Shown here piece after piece: positions 33,383 to 43,331 of a stretch of DNA of 64,000 nucleotides. The stretch comes from Methylococcaceae bacterium (GTDB lineage Bacteria; Pseudomonadota; Gammaproteobacteria; Methylococcales; Methylomonadaceae), in assembly GCA_030627205.1 (NCBI GenBank), contig DAOUSN010000002.1, positions 1 to 64,000 of the forward strand. The letters run 5' to 3'. Both the position numbers and the translations under genes were made by a program. The notes beneath the pieces are model-generated. The model saw only the letters and a list, made by a program, of their open reading frames with translations. It ran no database searches and was not told where the DNA came from. The first letter of the stretch is position 1; every line of letters begins with the position of its first letter.

Positions 33383-34639
33383 ATGAAGATACTTTTAAGA
33401 AAACATGCGTTATTTTCAGTGGGGGCATTATCACTTTTATTGACCACTAATTTATATGCGGCTGATTATATTATTAATGAAAACATTGAAAAAGCTCTTC
33501 AATTTGGTCATAGTGAAGGAAAATATGGGAAAATAAAATTTGACTTACGTTATCGCTATGAGAATGATGATACGATTAACCCCGCTAAAAAAGTCGGTAA
33601 CGCATCAACAGTCCGTTTGCGACTCGGTTATTTAAGTCCTAAATTTTATGGCTTTCAAGGATATGCCGAATATGAAGGTCTGCAAGATATTGGTGCAAAC
33701 ACCTACAATAGTACGCGGAATGGGAAGGGCGAATTTGAAACTATTTTAGATCCTCAGGAACATGAACTTAATCAATTTTGGTTAAGTTATAATGGCGTAC
33801 CTGATACCTTAATAAAAGTAGGGCGACAACGAATTAAACTGGATAATGATCGTTTTATTGGTAATGTTGGCTGGCGACAAATGGAGCAGACTTTTGATGC
33901 GGTTTTAATAACTAATCAATCTTTAGCTAATACCACCATTAAAGCTGGTTATATTACGCAGGCGCAAAATATTCGTTCGATGGTTGAACCTATGCAAACA
34001 CCTTTTTTAAATGTGAGTTATAATTTTAAAAATATAGGGAAGTTAACCACTTATGGTTATTGGATGGATATTAATGGCTCAACCCCTGCCCCTTATAATC
34101 TACACGCTTCTAATCAAACCTACGGGATTAGCTTTAATGGGGCGACTAAAATCACCGATGTTATTAAAGGACTTTATCGGGCTGAATATGCTTATCAAGA
34201 AGATTATGGAGATAACCCAACGGAATATAAAGCTGATTATTACCATCTGATGGGAGGAATTTCTGCCTTTAATGTAACTGCAAAAGTTGGCTTTGAACAA
34301 TTAGATGGAAAAGGAGCTTTAAAAACTTTTGATACTCCGTTAGCTACAGGTCATGCATTTAATGGTTGGTCAGATCAGTTTTTAGGAACACCATCTGATG
34401 GTTTACGTGATGTTTATACCTCATTAGGGACAAGAATCCAAGGCGTTAAACTTTTAGGAGTTTATCATGAGTATACCGATGATACTGGGAGTATTGATTA
34501 TGGGAATGAATGGAATTTTTTAGTCACTAAGAAATTTGCTAAACATTATTCTGTCTTAGCTAAATACGCTTATTTCCAAGGAGATAACGGTCGTTTTGAT
34601 GCTCAAAACCTATGGCTTGGCTTAGGTGTCAACTATTAA
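33383..34639 (+). CDS. Outer-membrane beta-barrel protein (alginate-export/porin-like)
   Basis: Signal peptide; FDLRYRYENDD, RLRLGYLSPKFYGFQGYAEYEG, KVGRQRIKLDNDRFIG; ends in aromatic-rich LWLGLGVNY. Confidence 0.75.
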   Translation: MKILLRKHALFSVGALSLLLTTNLYAADYIINENIEKALQFGHSEGKYGKIKFDLRYRYENDDTINPAKKVGNASTVRLRLGYLSPKFYGFQGYAEYEGLQDIGANTYNSTRNGKGEFETILDPQEHELNQFWLSYNGVPDTLIKVGRQRIKLDNDRFIGNVGWRQMEQTFDAVLITNQSLANTTIKAGYITQAQNIRSMVEPMQTPFLNVSYNFKNIGKLTTYGYWMDINGSTPAPYNLHASNQTYGISFNGATKITDVIKGLYRAEYAYQEDYGDNPTEYKADYYHLMGGISAFNVTAKVGFEQLDGKGALKTFDTPLATGHAFNGWSDQFLGTPSDGLRDVYTSLGTRIQGVKLLGVYHEYTDDTGSIDYGNEWNFLVTKKFAKHYSVLAKYAYFQGDNGRFDAQNLWLGLGVNY

Positions 34640-34671
34640 TTTTTTAATCATATACTTTACTTTAATTTTAA

Positions 34672-35592
34672 ATGACTTATAAATTACCCTTTTTAAAAAC
34701 ATTTGACGCGCCTGTAAAAGTCTTATTTACAGGCTATCTCACCGCTGTTGCCCTTGGCTATTTTTTTGCTCTTATTCAAATTTTATTCACTCATGGAATG
34801 GCAGATGGTAAATTTGGCTTATCTGTTGATGACATTGTTTATAGTTATTATGGTAATCGCTCAGGAACAGTATTAGAAACGAAACTAAATGGCTCAATGA
34901 AAGATAAAGCTATTGAAAATGAACGGTTTAAAATGATTCAATGGGCTAGAGACGGAGCTGAGGAGTCAGATTATGTTTCTATAGGTGTTAAGAAAATTAT
35001 TGATAACAAATGTGTGATGTGTCATAACGAAGGTGCGTCAGGGATTCCAGACTTCACTAAGTTTGAGAATGTGAAAGAACTCACACATCAAGATGAAGGG
35101 GCAACTTTTGCATCATTGACGCGCGTATCCCATATTCATTTATTTGGTATTAGTTTTATTTTTATGTTTGTGGGATTGATTTTTAGTTTTTCAGAAACTA
35201 GTACCGTTAAATATAAATGTATTGCCATTGGAATGCCATATATCTTCCTTGTTGTTGATATTTTATCGTGGTGGTTAACCAAATTAAACCCTATATTTGC
35301 ATGGTTAGTTATTTTTGCAGGAGGAGGGATGGCGATTGCTTTTGGCTTTATGTTATTAATTTCGTTATTAGAAATGTGGTTTTATAATAAAGTCTTTATT
35401 AATGCAGCAGGGGAGCGTTATATTCAATGGAGTGTTTATATTGAATCACAATTAAAAAAACTTGATTGTGAAACTACGCGTTGTTTTGTAAATAAATTGG
35501 CTTATTTTTCTAAAAAAGGAGCTATTTTTATTTGGAAGCAAGGACTAGTTCGAGGGTTTTATTTTATTAAATCCTTTAAAAAGAATAAATAA
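34672..35592 (+). CDS. Multi-pass membrane protein with a c-type heme motif
   Basis: CVMCH heme-binding motif; several TM helices. Confidence 0.6.
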   Translation: MTYKLPFLKTFDAPVKVLFTGYLTAVALGYFFALIQILFTHGMADGKFGLSVDDIVYSYYGNRSGTVLETKLNGSMKDKAIENERFKMIQWARDGAEESDYVSIGVKKIIDNKCVMCHNEGASGIPDFTKFENVKELTHQDEGATFASLTRVSHIHLFGISFIFMFVGLIFSFSETSTVKYKCIAIGMPYIFLVVDILSWWLTKLNPIFAWLVIFAGGGMAIAFGFMLLISLLEMWFYNKVFINAAGERYIQWSVYIESQLKKLDCETTRCFVNKLAYFSKKGAIFIWKQGLVRGFYFIKSFKKNK

Positions 35593-35962
35593 AGCTCACT
35601 AAAGTTCTAAAATATTGGGTCGCCTTTCAGGCGGCTCATTGTATCGTAATAATCATTTAAACTCATGTTGCAAGCCATTTGGTGGAATACGCTATTGTTA
35701 TAATGACTCTACCATAATTAAAACCAACAACTTCGATCTCTTGATTCTTAAAACACTATTGATAAATCGCTATCGTACCCAGATTAATATAACCTGAGTC
35801 GTCATTAAAAAACTATTCTACAATGATTAAAATTGTCTATTCTCAAAAAAATTATTAAAAGTATTCTTACCTTTATTAGATAATATAAGAGATTTCCTTT
35901 TTTTATAACTCTATTCTTGATAATATTACTGGGTTTTAGTTATTATTTTTAAGAGTGTATTT

Positions 35963-36268
35963 ATGAACGTTATTGAAAAAATTCAAGATCAGCTATCAAA
36001 CCCTGTGGTTTTATACATGAAAGGGACTCCTAATTTTCCTCAATGTGGCTTTTCATCGCAAGTAGTGCAAGTATTACAATCCTGTGGGGCTAAGTTTACC
36101 TACATTAATATTTTGGAAGACCAAGAATTGAGAGAAGCGTTAAAAACTTATTCAAATTGGCCGACTTATCCTCAGCTTTACGTCAAAGGAGAATTATTGG
36201 GAGGATGCGATATTATTATGGATACTCATAATAAAGGTGAGTTAGAACCAATGTTAACAGCGGCATAA
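35963..36268 (+). CDS. grxD: Monothiol glutaredoxin
   Basis: VVLYMKGTPNFPQCGFSSQVVQ (CGFS), WPTYPQLYVKGELLGGCDI. Confidence 0.96.
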   Translation: MNVIEKIQDQLSNPVVLYMKGTPNFPQCGFSSQVVQVLQSCGAKFTYINILEDQELREALKTYSNWPTYPQLYVKGELLGGCDIIMDTHNKGELEPMLTAA

Positions 36269-36375
36269 GTTGCCGTTTAATTATTTAGTGTTATCAAACC
36301 TGGATAGTTTAAAAAACCGCGCAGGTTTAAATTTATTCAAGCCTAATGCTTGACAAATAATTATTATTAATCTTT

Positions 36376-36984
36376 ATGCAAACGATTATACGCAATCAAG
36401 GTTTACAAGATTATTACATCATGTGGCAATCTATGTTGCAGTTTACACAAATGCGTGAATGTAATACAGCTGATGAAATATGGATTGTTGAGCATCCTTC
36501 GGTGTACACATTGGGGTTGAATGCTAAAACTGAGCATTTACTTTCTCAAACAACGATTCCTGTCGTAAAATCAGATCGCGGTGGGCAAATTACCTACCAT
36601 GCACCAGGGCAACTTATTCTTTATACCTTATTTGACATTGAACGTTTGCATATCAATATACGCCAATTAGTTACTTTATTAGAGCAGGCAATGATAACTA
36701 CTTTAGCTCAATATGGGCTTATGGCAAGTTCAAAAATTGATGCTCCTGGAGTTTATATTAATAATAAAAAAATAGGTTCTATTGGTCTGCGAATAAAAAA
36801 AGGCTGTAGCTATCATGGACTCAGCCTTAATAATAGTTTAGATTTAAGCCCTTTTAATGAAATTAATACCTGTGGATTTAAAGGGTTAGAAGTGACCAAA
36901 CTTGAAGATTTTAATATTAATATTAAAAATAATGAACTGGCTATTCCTGTTATCCATGCGTTGCTTACAGCGATAAAAAAATGA
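36376..36984 (+). CDS. lipB: Octanoyl-[acyl-carrier-protein]:protein octanoyltransferase
   Basis: [34 protein letters not shown]. Confidence 0.95.
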   Translation: MQTIIRNQGLQDYYIMWQSMLQFTQMRECNTADEIWIVEHPSVYTLGLNAKTEHLLSQTTIPVVKSDRGGQITYHAPGQLILYTLFDIERLHINIRQLVTLLEQAMITTLAQYGLMASSKIDAPGVYINNKKIGSIGLRIKKGCSYHGLSLNNSLDLSPFNEINTCGFKGLEVTKLEDFNINIKNNELAIPVIHALLTAIKK

Positions 36985-37940
36985 CTTTTAAAGCCCCATC
37001 ACGCTTGACTCCTAAATCTCACCAACGTAATAGTGAAAAACTTGCACGGATTCCAATTAAAGTTCAGCCAACAGAAACACCTTTGCGTAAGCCAGAGTGG
37101 ATAAGAATTAAATTGGGTGGCAGCGAAAAAGTTCATCAATTACAAAAAGTATTGCGAGCTAATAATTTACATACAGTATGTGAAGAAGCCGCTTGTCCAA
37201 ATATGGGAGAATGCTTTAATCAAGGCACAGCAACCTTTATGATTATGGGTGATTTATGTACACGTCGTTGTCCATTTTGTGATGTTGCTCATGGAAAACC
37301 TTTGGCATTAGACTCACAAGAACCTGTAGTTTTAGCTAAAACTATTAAGCAAATGGGATTATCTTATGTAGTTATCACTTCTGTGAATCGTGATGATTTA
37401 CGCGATGCAGGTGCTGGACATTTTGCTGCTTGTATTACCGAAATTCGCCGATTAAGTCCGCAAACTAATATTGAAATTTTAGTCCCTGACTTTCGAGGTC
37501 GAATTCCTAAAGCCTTAGATATTTTACAACAAGCGAGCTGTGATATTTTTAATCATAATCTTGAAACTGTACCTAGGTTATATCCAGAAGCACGTCCTGG
37601 AGCTGATTATCAGCTTTCATTACAATTGTTAAAACAACATCAGCAACGATTACCTAAAATACCAACTAAATCAGGTTTAATGCTGGGTTTAGGTGAATTA
37701 CCAGCAGAAGTTATTCAAGTGATGAAGGATTTATTAGCTCATGGTTGCTCAATGCTAACATTAGGTCAATATCTACAACCTAGTAAGGCTCATTTAGCGG
37801 TTAAAGAATATATACCACCTGAACAATTTGACCATTATGCACAAATGGCTACTAAATTAGGATTTAAACAAGTCGCCAGCGCACCGCTAGTACGTTCTTC
37901 CTATCACGCTGATTTACAAGCGCAGGCTTTAAAGAAATAA
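36981..37940 (+). CDS. lipA: Lipoyl synthase
   Basis: [13 protein letters not shown] and [13 protein letters not shown] radical SAM clusters; overlaps lipB stop. Confidence 0.97.
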   Translation: MTFKAPSRLTPKSHQRNSEKLARIPIKVQPTETPLRKPEWIRIKLGGSEKVHQLQKVLRANNLHTVCEEAACPNMGECFNQGTATFMIMGDLCTRRCPFCDVAHGKPLALDSQEPVVLAKTIKQMGLSYVVITSVNRDDLRDAGAGHFAACITEIRRLSPQTNIEILVPDFRGRIPKALDILQQASCDIFNHNLETVPRLYPEARPGADYQLSLQLLKQHQQRLPKIPTKSGLMLGLGELPAEVIQVMKDLLAHGCSMLTLGQYLQPSKAHLAVKEYIPPEQFDHYAQMATKLGFKQVASAPLVRSSYHADLQAQALKK

Positions 37941-37953
37941 TAGATTATTTATT

Positions 37954-37983
37954 GTGGAATACAAAGTATCTTTTGTATTCCAC
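37954..37983. other. 12-bp perfect inverted repeat downstream of lipA
   Basis: gtggaatacaaa-6 nt-tttgtattccac; no following T tract. Confidence 0.7.
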
Positions 37984-38178
37984 GTAGAGCGTAATAATTA
38001 TTCAAATTAACATTAAGCAAGCTTTTACAATAAAAAACTCTAAATTTGTAAATTTCTACATAAATTTGATTTTTTTTATAAAAACCTCCTCCTATCTGCC
38101 ATAATATTATTTTAATTAAGTTTTCTACGACTTAATAGTCAATAAAATACTATTCAATTTCACTAAAATATTTTTAAT

Positions 38179-40827
38179 ATGATGAATAAGAAACAGTTAT
38201 TCTTTTTAAATTGTATGGGTTTATTTACTTATATTTTAGGTGCTTATATTGGTGATAAACTGATACTTTCACCAAGTGGGGCAAGTTCTATTTGGCCACC
38301 TGCAGGTATTGCCTTGGCTCTGGTATTAATTTACCGTAACCTCGCCTTACCTGCTATCTTTTTAGGCTCGGTATTAACCCAGATACCGAATTTTTTTGAT
38401 AACCCCTCTATAGATTCGTTTATAAATTCCTTACCTATAGGTGTATTTATTAGCTTGGGTGTTTGTTTGCAAGCCATTTTTGCAACTTATTTAATAAGTC
38501 ATTTTATTGGTGAGCATGACCCTTTAATTAAAGATTCAACTATTATTAAATTTTTATTTATTGGTTCTATAGTAGGCTCAGGTATCGCACCAATTTTTTT
38601 AACCATTGAATTATTTTATAACCATAACATATCGTATTCTAATTTATTATCTATATGGATAACTAGGTGGATTGGTAGTGCTTTGGGAATTTTAATTATT
38701 ACCCCACTCATCTTGATTTTTCTTGCTAGGCCTCGTGAATTATGGAAAAAAAGAGGTAATTATGTCCTGTATCCTTCGTTAATGTTATTGGCTTTTTCGG
38801 TAGTTATTTTTAATTATAGCCAGCAACAAACAGTAATTCATATGAAAGAAACTTTTAATCGTCAAAGTAATTTATTGAATGATGCTTTATTTAATCAACT
38901 TAATTCATACCTTACCATTAATTTAATTTTAAAAAGTTTTTTTGAACATTCAACGTTTATTAGCAAAGATGAGTTTAAAGGCTTTAGTTTATTAATTTTA
39001 CAACAATATCATACCCTAGCATCAATAGAATGGATTCCCTATATTGAGGCTAAAAAACGTACAGAGTTTGAAAATTTGTTTAATGTCTGCATTCATGAGC
39101 TTGATGTATCTAAAAAAAAGCACTATTTCCCAATTGCTTATATTGAGCCTATGGAAAATAATCAACAATTTTTAGGTTTTAATTTAGGGTCTAATCCCCT
39201 TGCTTTAAAAAGTTTATTATTAGCCTCAGAATCAGGTGAACGTGTGGTAACAGAACAATTAATTTTAACTAAAGAGAAGTTAATTACCGAAGGAATAAGA
39301 ATTTATTCTGCAGTTTTTTCCTCTGATGTTGATAATAACCCAATTTTAAAAGGCTTTGTTGCCAACACATTTTCTATTGAAAAAGAAATAGCTACGTTAA
39401 TGAAGCAAAATAATAAATTAACATTAGAAGTTGAAATTTTAGCAAGTAATCGCATCATTTATAGTTCTTTTACTCAAAATAAACCTCAAAAACGACAGCA
39501 TTTTTCATTAATTAAAACTAGTGTTTTAACCGTTGCCAATCATCGTTGGCAGATAAGTTATATGCCTTCAAAAGAATTTATAAAAAATCAAAAATCTTGG
39601 CATCCGTGGTGGTTATTATTAGGCAGTTTTTTATTTACTGGACTAACAGAAATAACTTTATTAATATTAACAGGGAGAACTTTAAGAACAGAAGAACTGG
39701 TTAAATTACGAACGCTAGCGTTAAGTAAAGCCATTGCTACAGGTGAGTTGCATAATACTATTTTACAAGCACTAGCAAGCCCTATGCCGCTCAATGAAAT
39801 ATTAGCATTAGTCATTAAGAAGATAGAGGATGAAGATCCAGAAATATTATGCTCAGTTTTATTGTTAGATAAAACGGGGAAATTTTTAATTCATGGAGCA
39901 TCAGGACGTTTACCTACATTTTATACACAAGCGATTGATGGATTACAAATAGGTAAAGCTGTTGGCTCTTGCGGTACTGCTGCTTATTTGAAGCAACGTG
40001 TTATTGTAGCTGATATTAACCAACATCCTTATTGGAATAATTTTATTGAATTAACGGCAAAAGCAGAATTAGCTGCGTGTTGGTCTGAACCTATTATGTC
40101 TTCTGAGCAGCAAGTATTAGGTACATTTGCAATTTATTATCGACAGCCTAAAAGTCCCACTAAAGAGACTTTAAATAAAATGTTAAGTTTATCGAAACTT
40201 ATTGGTCTTGTAATTGAAAGGAAAACCAGTGAAGAACGCATTCGGTATTTGGCTTTTTATGATGCACTAACAAAATTACCCAATAGACGTTTACTTTATG
40301 AGCGTTTAAACCAAGAGTTAATATTGGTAAAGAGACATCATAATTATGGTGCGTTAATGTTTTTAGATTTGGACCATTTTAAAACCTTAAATGATTCTTT
40401 AGGTCACCATATTGGTGATGAATTATTAATCCAAGTTGCAAAAAGACTGACAACATGTCTGCGAGAAGAAGATACGGTAGCTCGTTTAGGGGGAGATGAG
40501 TTTGTGATTTTACTGAGAAGCCGTAATCATTATGATAATAATGAGCAGGTATTAGATTACGCCATCATCACTGCCAAACGTATTTTAAAAGCTTTGTATA
40601 TCCCATATTTTTTGGAAAAATATGAACATGTTGTCACCTCAAGCATAGGTATTACTTTATTTAGTATAAATAATAATAATGTAGACAATTTATTTAAGCA
40701 AGCTGATATTGCAATGTACGATGCAAAAAATAACGGTCGTAATACCTTTAGCTTTTATAATAAGAATATGGCAAAACAAGCAAATAAACGTTTGCAAAAA
40801 GAAAAAGATTTAAGAAAGCGTAGATAA
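38179..40827 (+). CDS. Diguanylate cyclase with MASE1, CHASE-like, GAF and GGDEF domains
   Basis: MASE1-like membrane region (GASSIWPPAGIALAL); GAF; RLGGDEFVILL with upstream REED I-site. Confidence 0.88.
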   Translation: MMNKKQLFFLNCMGLFTYILGAYIGDKLILSPSGASSIWPPAGIALALVLIYRNLALPAIFLGSVLTQIPNFFDNPSIDSFINSLPIGVFISLGVCLQAIFATYLISHFIGEHDPLIKDSTIIKFLFIGSIVGSGIAPIFLTIELFYNHNISYSNLLSIWITRWIGSALGILIITPLILIFLARPRELWKKRGNYVLYPSLMLLAFSVVIFNYSQQQTVIHMKETFNRQSNLLNDALFNQLNSYLTINLILKSFFEHSTFISKDEFKGFSLLILQQYHTLASIEWIPYIEAKKRTEFENLFNVCIHELDVSKKKHYFPIAYIEPMENNQQFLGFNLGSNPLALKSLLLASESGERVVTEQLILTKEKLITEGIRIYSAVFSSDVDNNPILKGFVANTFSIEKEIATLMKQNNKLTLEVEILASNRIIYSSFTQNKPQKRQHFSLIKTSVLTVANHRWQISYMPSKEFIKNQKSWHPWWLLLGSFLFTGLTEITLLILTGRTLRTEELVKLRTLALSKAIATGELHNTILQALASPMPLNEILALVIKKIEDEDPEILCSVLLLDKTGKFLIHGASGRLPTFYTQAIDGLQIGKAVGSCGTAAYLKQRVIVADINQHPYWNNFIELTAKAELAACWSEPIMSSEQQVLGTFAIYYRQPKSPTKETLNKMLSLSKLIGLVIERKTSEERIRYLAFYDALTKLPNRRLLYERLNQELILVKRHHNYGALMFLDLDHFKTLNDSLGHHIGDELLIQVAKRLTTCLREEDTVARLGGDEFVILLRSRNHYDNNEQVLDYAIITAKRILKALYIPYFLEKYEHVVTSSIGITLFSINNNNVDNLFKQADIAMYDAKNNGRNTFSFYNKNMAKQANKRLQKEKDLRKRR

Positions 40828-40835
40828 AAGTTCCT

Positions 40836-41240
40836 TTAATCTTCTCGATAGCAGGCATTCGCACTTGCTGTTTCCCAAAGTACAACTTGATCAATATTAA
40901 ACCCTTGTTGTTTAACGTGTTGAAAAATCATTTTACTTAGAATCTCAGCAGTAGGATGCTCTTCTATTGCCATAAAACGTTCATTTTGATCCTTAAGCAA
41001 AGGAATAATAGGGTCGTCTTTATGTAATAAAAAATTATGATCTAAGGTTTTATTAATATAAGATTCCACGCAGGATTTAACCTCAGAAAAGTCACAAACC
41101 ATGCTTTGCTCATCCAATTGTTGTTGTTTAATTGAAATTGAGGCTTTAACACTATGCCCATGTAAATGCCGACATTTTCCTGTATGATTCATTAAACGGT
41201 GGCCGTAACAAAAATAAACTTCTTTGGTAATAATAAACAT
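40836..41240 (-). CDS. queD: 6-pyruvoyltetrahydropterin synthase/QueD family
   Basis: CRHLHGHSVKASI, LDHNFLL, HPTAEIL. Confidence 0.85.
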   Translation of the reverse strand: MFIITKEVYFCYGHRLMNHTGKCRHLHGHSVKASISIKQQQLDEQSMVCDFSEVKSCVESYINKTLDHNFLLHKDDPIIPLLKDQNERFMAIEEHPTAEILSKMIFQHVKQQGFNIDQVVLWETASANACYRED

Positions 41241-41263
41241 AATTTTTTAATATAATCAATTAC

Positions 41264-41563
41264 TTAATGTTTGAGAATTTCTAAGGTTGCACCTATTTCA
41301 AACGCATTATCTTCTAAGGGAGTTATCCTCATGACACTGATTTTTGCCTCTATTGCTGATGTCAGTGCTTGTTGAGGATTAATAGTAACATTAAGCCTAT
41401 CATTTACCTTTAATTTTTTTAAGGTAATAAAAGAAATTCCTGCACCGCTCAATGTCGTACAACGCCCCATATAAATATAATCACCATTCTCTTTATTTTC
41501 ACAATGAATTTCACAATCAATTTGCATTCTAAAAAATTCACGTCTTTCAATAAACTCTGTCAT
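41264..41563 (-). CDS. PilZ domain protein
   Basis: ERREFFRMQIDCEIHC...TLSGAGISF resembles RxxxR...(D/N)xSxxG PilZ core, partially degenerate. Confidence 0.75.
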   Translation of the reverse strand: MTEFIERREFFRMQIDCEIHCENKENGDYIYMGRCTTLSGAGISFITLKKLKVNDRLNVTINPQQALTSAIEAKISVMRITPLEDNAFEIGATLEILKH

Positions 41564-41649
41564 GTTAAAAACCTTAAGGTCATAAATTAAAACTAAAGTT
41601 TACTATAAAAATAACTTAATAAAATTTGATTTGTAAAGAACGCTGACTA

Positions 41650-41668
41650 TTACACAAAATTTGTGTAA
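41650..41668. promoter_or_regulatory. Palindromic site in PilZ/trpS divergent promoter region
   Basis: ttacacaaa-a-tttgtgtaa, 9-bp perfect arms. Confidence 0.45.
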
Positions 41669-41703
41669 ACTTTCTCTTTAGTTTATAGTTTATAGAGTTA
41701 ATA

Positions 41704-42717
41704 ATGAACAAAGAAACTGTTCTCACAGGTATTACTACAACAGGCACACCCCATTTAGGTAATTATGTTGGTGCAATACGGCCTGCAATTGCTGCCAGTA
41801 AAAATTCGCATTTAAGCCCTTTTTATTTTTTAGCAGATTATCATGCGTTAATTAAATGCCAACAACCTGAGTTAGTAAGGCAATCTAGTTTAGAGATTGC
41901 CGCAACATGGTTGGCATTAGGTTTAGATACTTCAAATGCGGTTTTTTATCGTCAATCTGATGTGCCTGAAATTATGGAACTTACATGGATGCTTACTTGT
42001 GTTACTGCTAAAGGTTTGATGAATCGCTCTCATGCTTATAAAGCCGTAGTTGCAGAAAATGAAACTGGAAAAAGTCAAGACTCTGATAAAGGGGTTACTA
42101 TGGGATTATTTAGCTATCCAGTGTTAATGGCTGCTGATATATTAATGTTTAATGCTCATCAAGTTCCCGTTGGTAAAGATCAAATTCAGCACATCGAAAT
42201 GGCACGTGATATTGCCAATCGTTTTAATCATCTTTACGGTGAGCATTTTATTTTACCTAAAGCGGTTATTGATAGTAATTCAGCTACATTATTAGGGTTA
42301 GATGGACGTAAAATGAGTAAAAGTTATCATAACACTATTCCCTTATTTGCTCCTGAAAAGAAGCTTAGAAAATTAATTAATAAAATTAAAACTAATTCTT
42401 TAGAACCTGGTGAACCTAAAGACCCTGATAATTGTACCTTATTTAGCACCTATCAAGCTTTTGCAAGTACGAGTGAGGTTGATGAAATTCGTAAGCTTTA
42501 TGCCGACGGCATTGCTTGGGGAGAAATGAAAGCCAGACTATTTGAACAAGTTAATGAACAAGTTTACCCTGCACGAGAGCGTTATCAGGCTTTGTTAGAA
42601 GATCCTAAACATATAGAGGCTGAATTATTAGCAGGTGCAAAAAAAGCCCGTGCTATTTCGCAACCTTTTATTCAACAATTACGTAAAGCGGTGGGAATTT
42701 CTGCCATTTCAATTTAA
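41704..42717 (+). CDS. trpS: Tryptophanyl-tRNA synthetase
   Basis: TGITTTGTPHLGNYVGAI, GRKMSKSYHN. Confidence 0.97.
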   Translation: MNKETVLTGITTTGTPHLGNYVGAIRPAIAASKNSHLSPFYFLADYHALIKCQQPELVRQSSLEIAATWLALGLDTSNAVFYRQSDVPEIMELTWMLTCVTAKGLMNRSHAYKAVVAENETGKSQDSDKGVTMGLFSYPVLMAADILMFNAHQVPVGKDQIQHIEMARDIANRFNHLYGEHFILPKAVIDSNSATLLGLDGRKMSKSYHNTIPLFAPEKKLRKLINKIKTNSLEPGEPKDPDNCTLFSTYQAFASTSEVDEIRKLYADGIAWGEMKARLFEQVNEQVYPARERYQALLEDPKHIEAELLAGAKKARAISQPFIQQLRKAVGISAISI

Positions 42718-42744
42718 ATTATTTAATTTAGTCGAGTTATAAAC

Positions 42745-42987
42745 ATGACAGAAAACCTTTCTAATAATGCTTTGATTTATGGAATTCTTGCATTAAATAG
42801 TGAAATTATTTTACAAAAAGAGTATATAGAATCACCTGATGTTTCAACTGATGAGCGTGAGGAGGAGCAAGAAATCCTAGATGATGTTGAGCAGGCATTT
42901 ATGGAATTTATTGAACTTTATAAAAAACGGTGCAAAAATGATTCGCAATTACCTAGCATTGATGAATTATTAACCAGTGAGTTATAA
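42745..42987 (+). CDS. Small acidic protein of unknown function
   Basis: ORF tightly packed between trpS and ArsC-family gene. Confidence 0.55.
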   Translation: MTENLSNNALIYGILALNSEIILQKEYIESPDVSTDEREEEQEILDDVEQAFMEFIELYKKRCKNDSQLPSIDELLTSEL

Positions 42988-42989
42988 CC

Positions 42990-43331
42990 GTGTATACACT
43001 GTATGGTATTAGTAGTTGTAGCACTGTTAGTAAAGCACGACGTTTTTTAGAGGAAAAAAACTGTGATTATCAATTTTATGATTTAAAAAAACAAGTACTT
43101 ACTAAAACATTAATTGCTAGCTTAGAAGCACGTGTTGGTTGGGAAATAATGTTAAATAAACGCAGTACCACTTGGCGACAACTTGATGAGAGTCAGAAAC
43201 TAGCGGTTAACCAAAAAACTGCGATTACCTTAATGATTGAATACCCAACCTTAATTAAACGCCCATTGTTAGATACGGGTAAACAATTGTTGGTAGGTTT
43301 TAAAATTGAAGAGTATCAGGGGGTTTTATGA
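42990..43331 (+). CDS. ArsC/Spx family (YffB-like) protein
   Basis: LYGISSCSTVSKARRFLEEKNCDYQFYDLKK; IKRPLLDTG. Confidence 0.88.
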   Translation: MYTLYGISSCSTVSKARRFLEEKNCDYQFYDLKKQVLTKTLIASLEARVGWEIMLNKRSTTWRQLDESQKLAVNQKTAITLMIEYPTLIKRPLLDTGKQLLVGFKIEEYQGVL

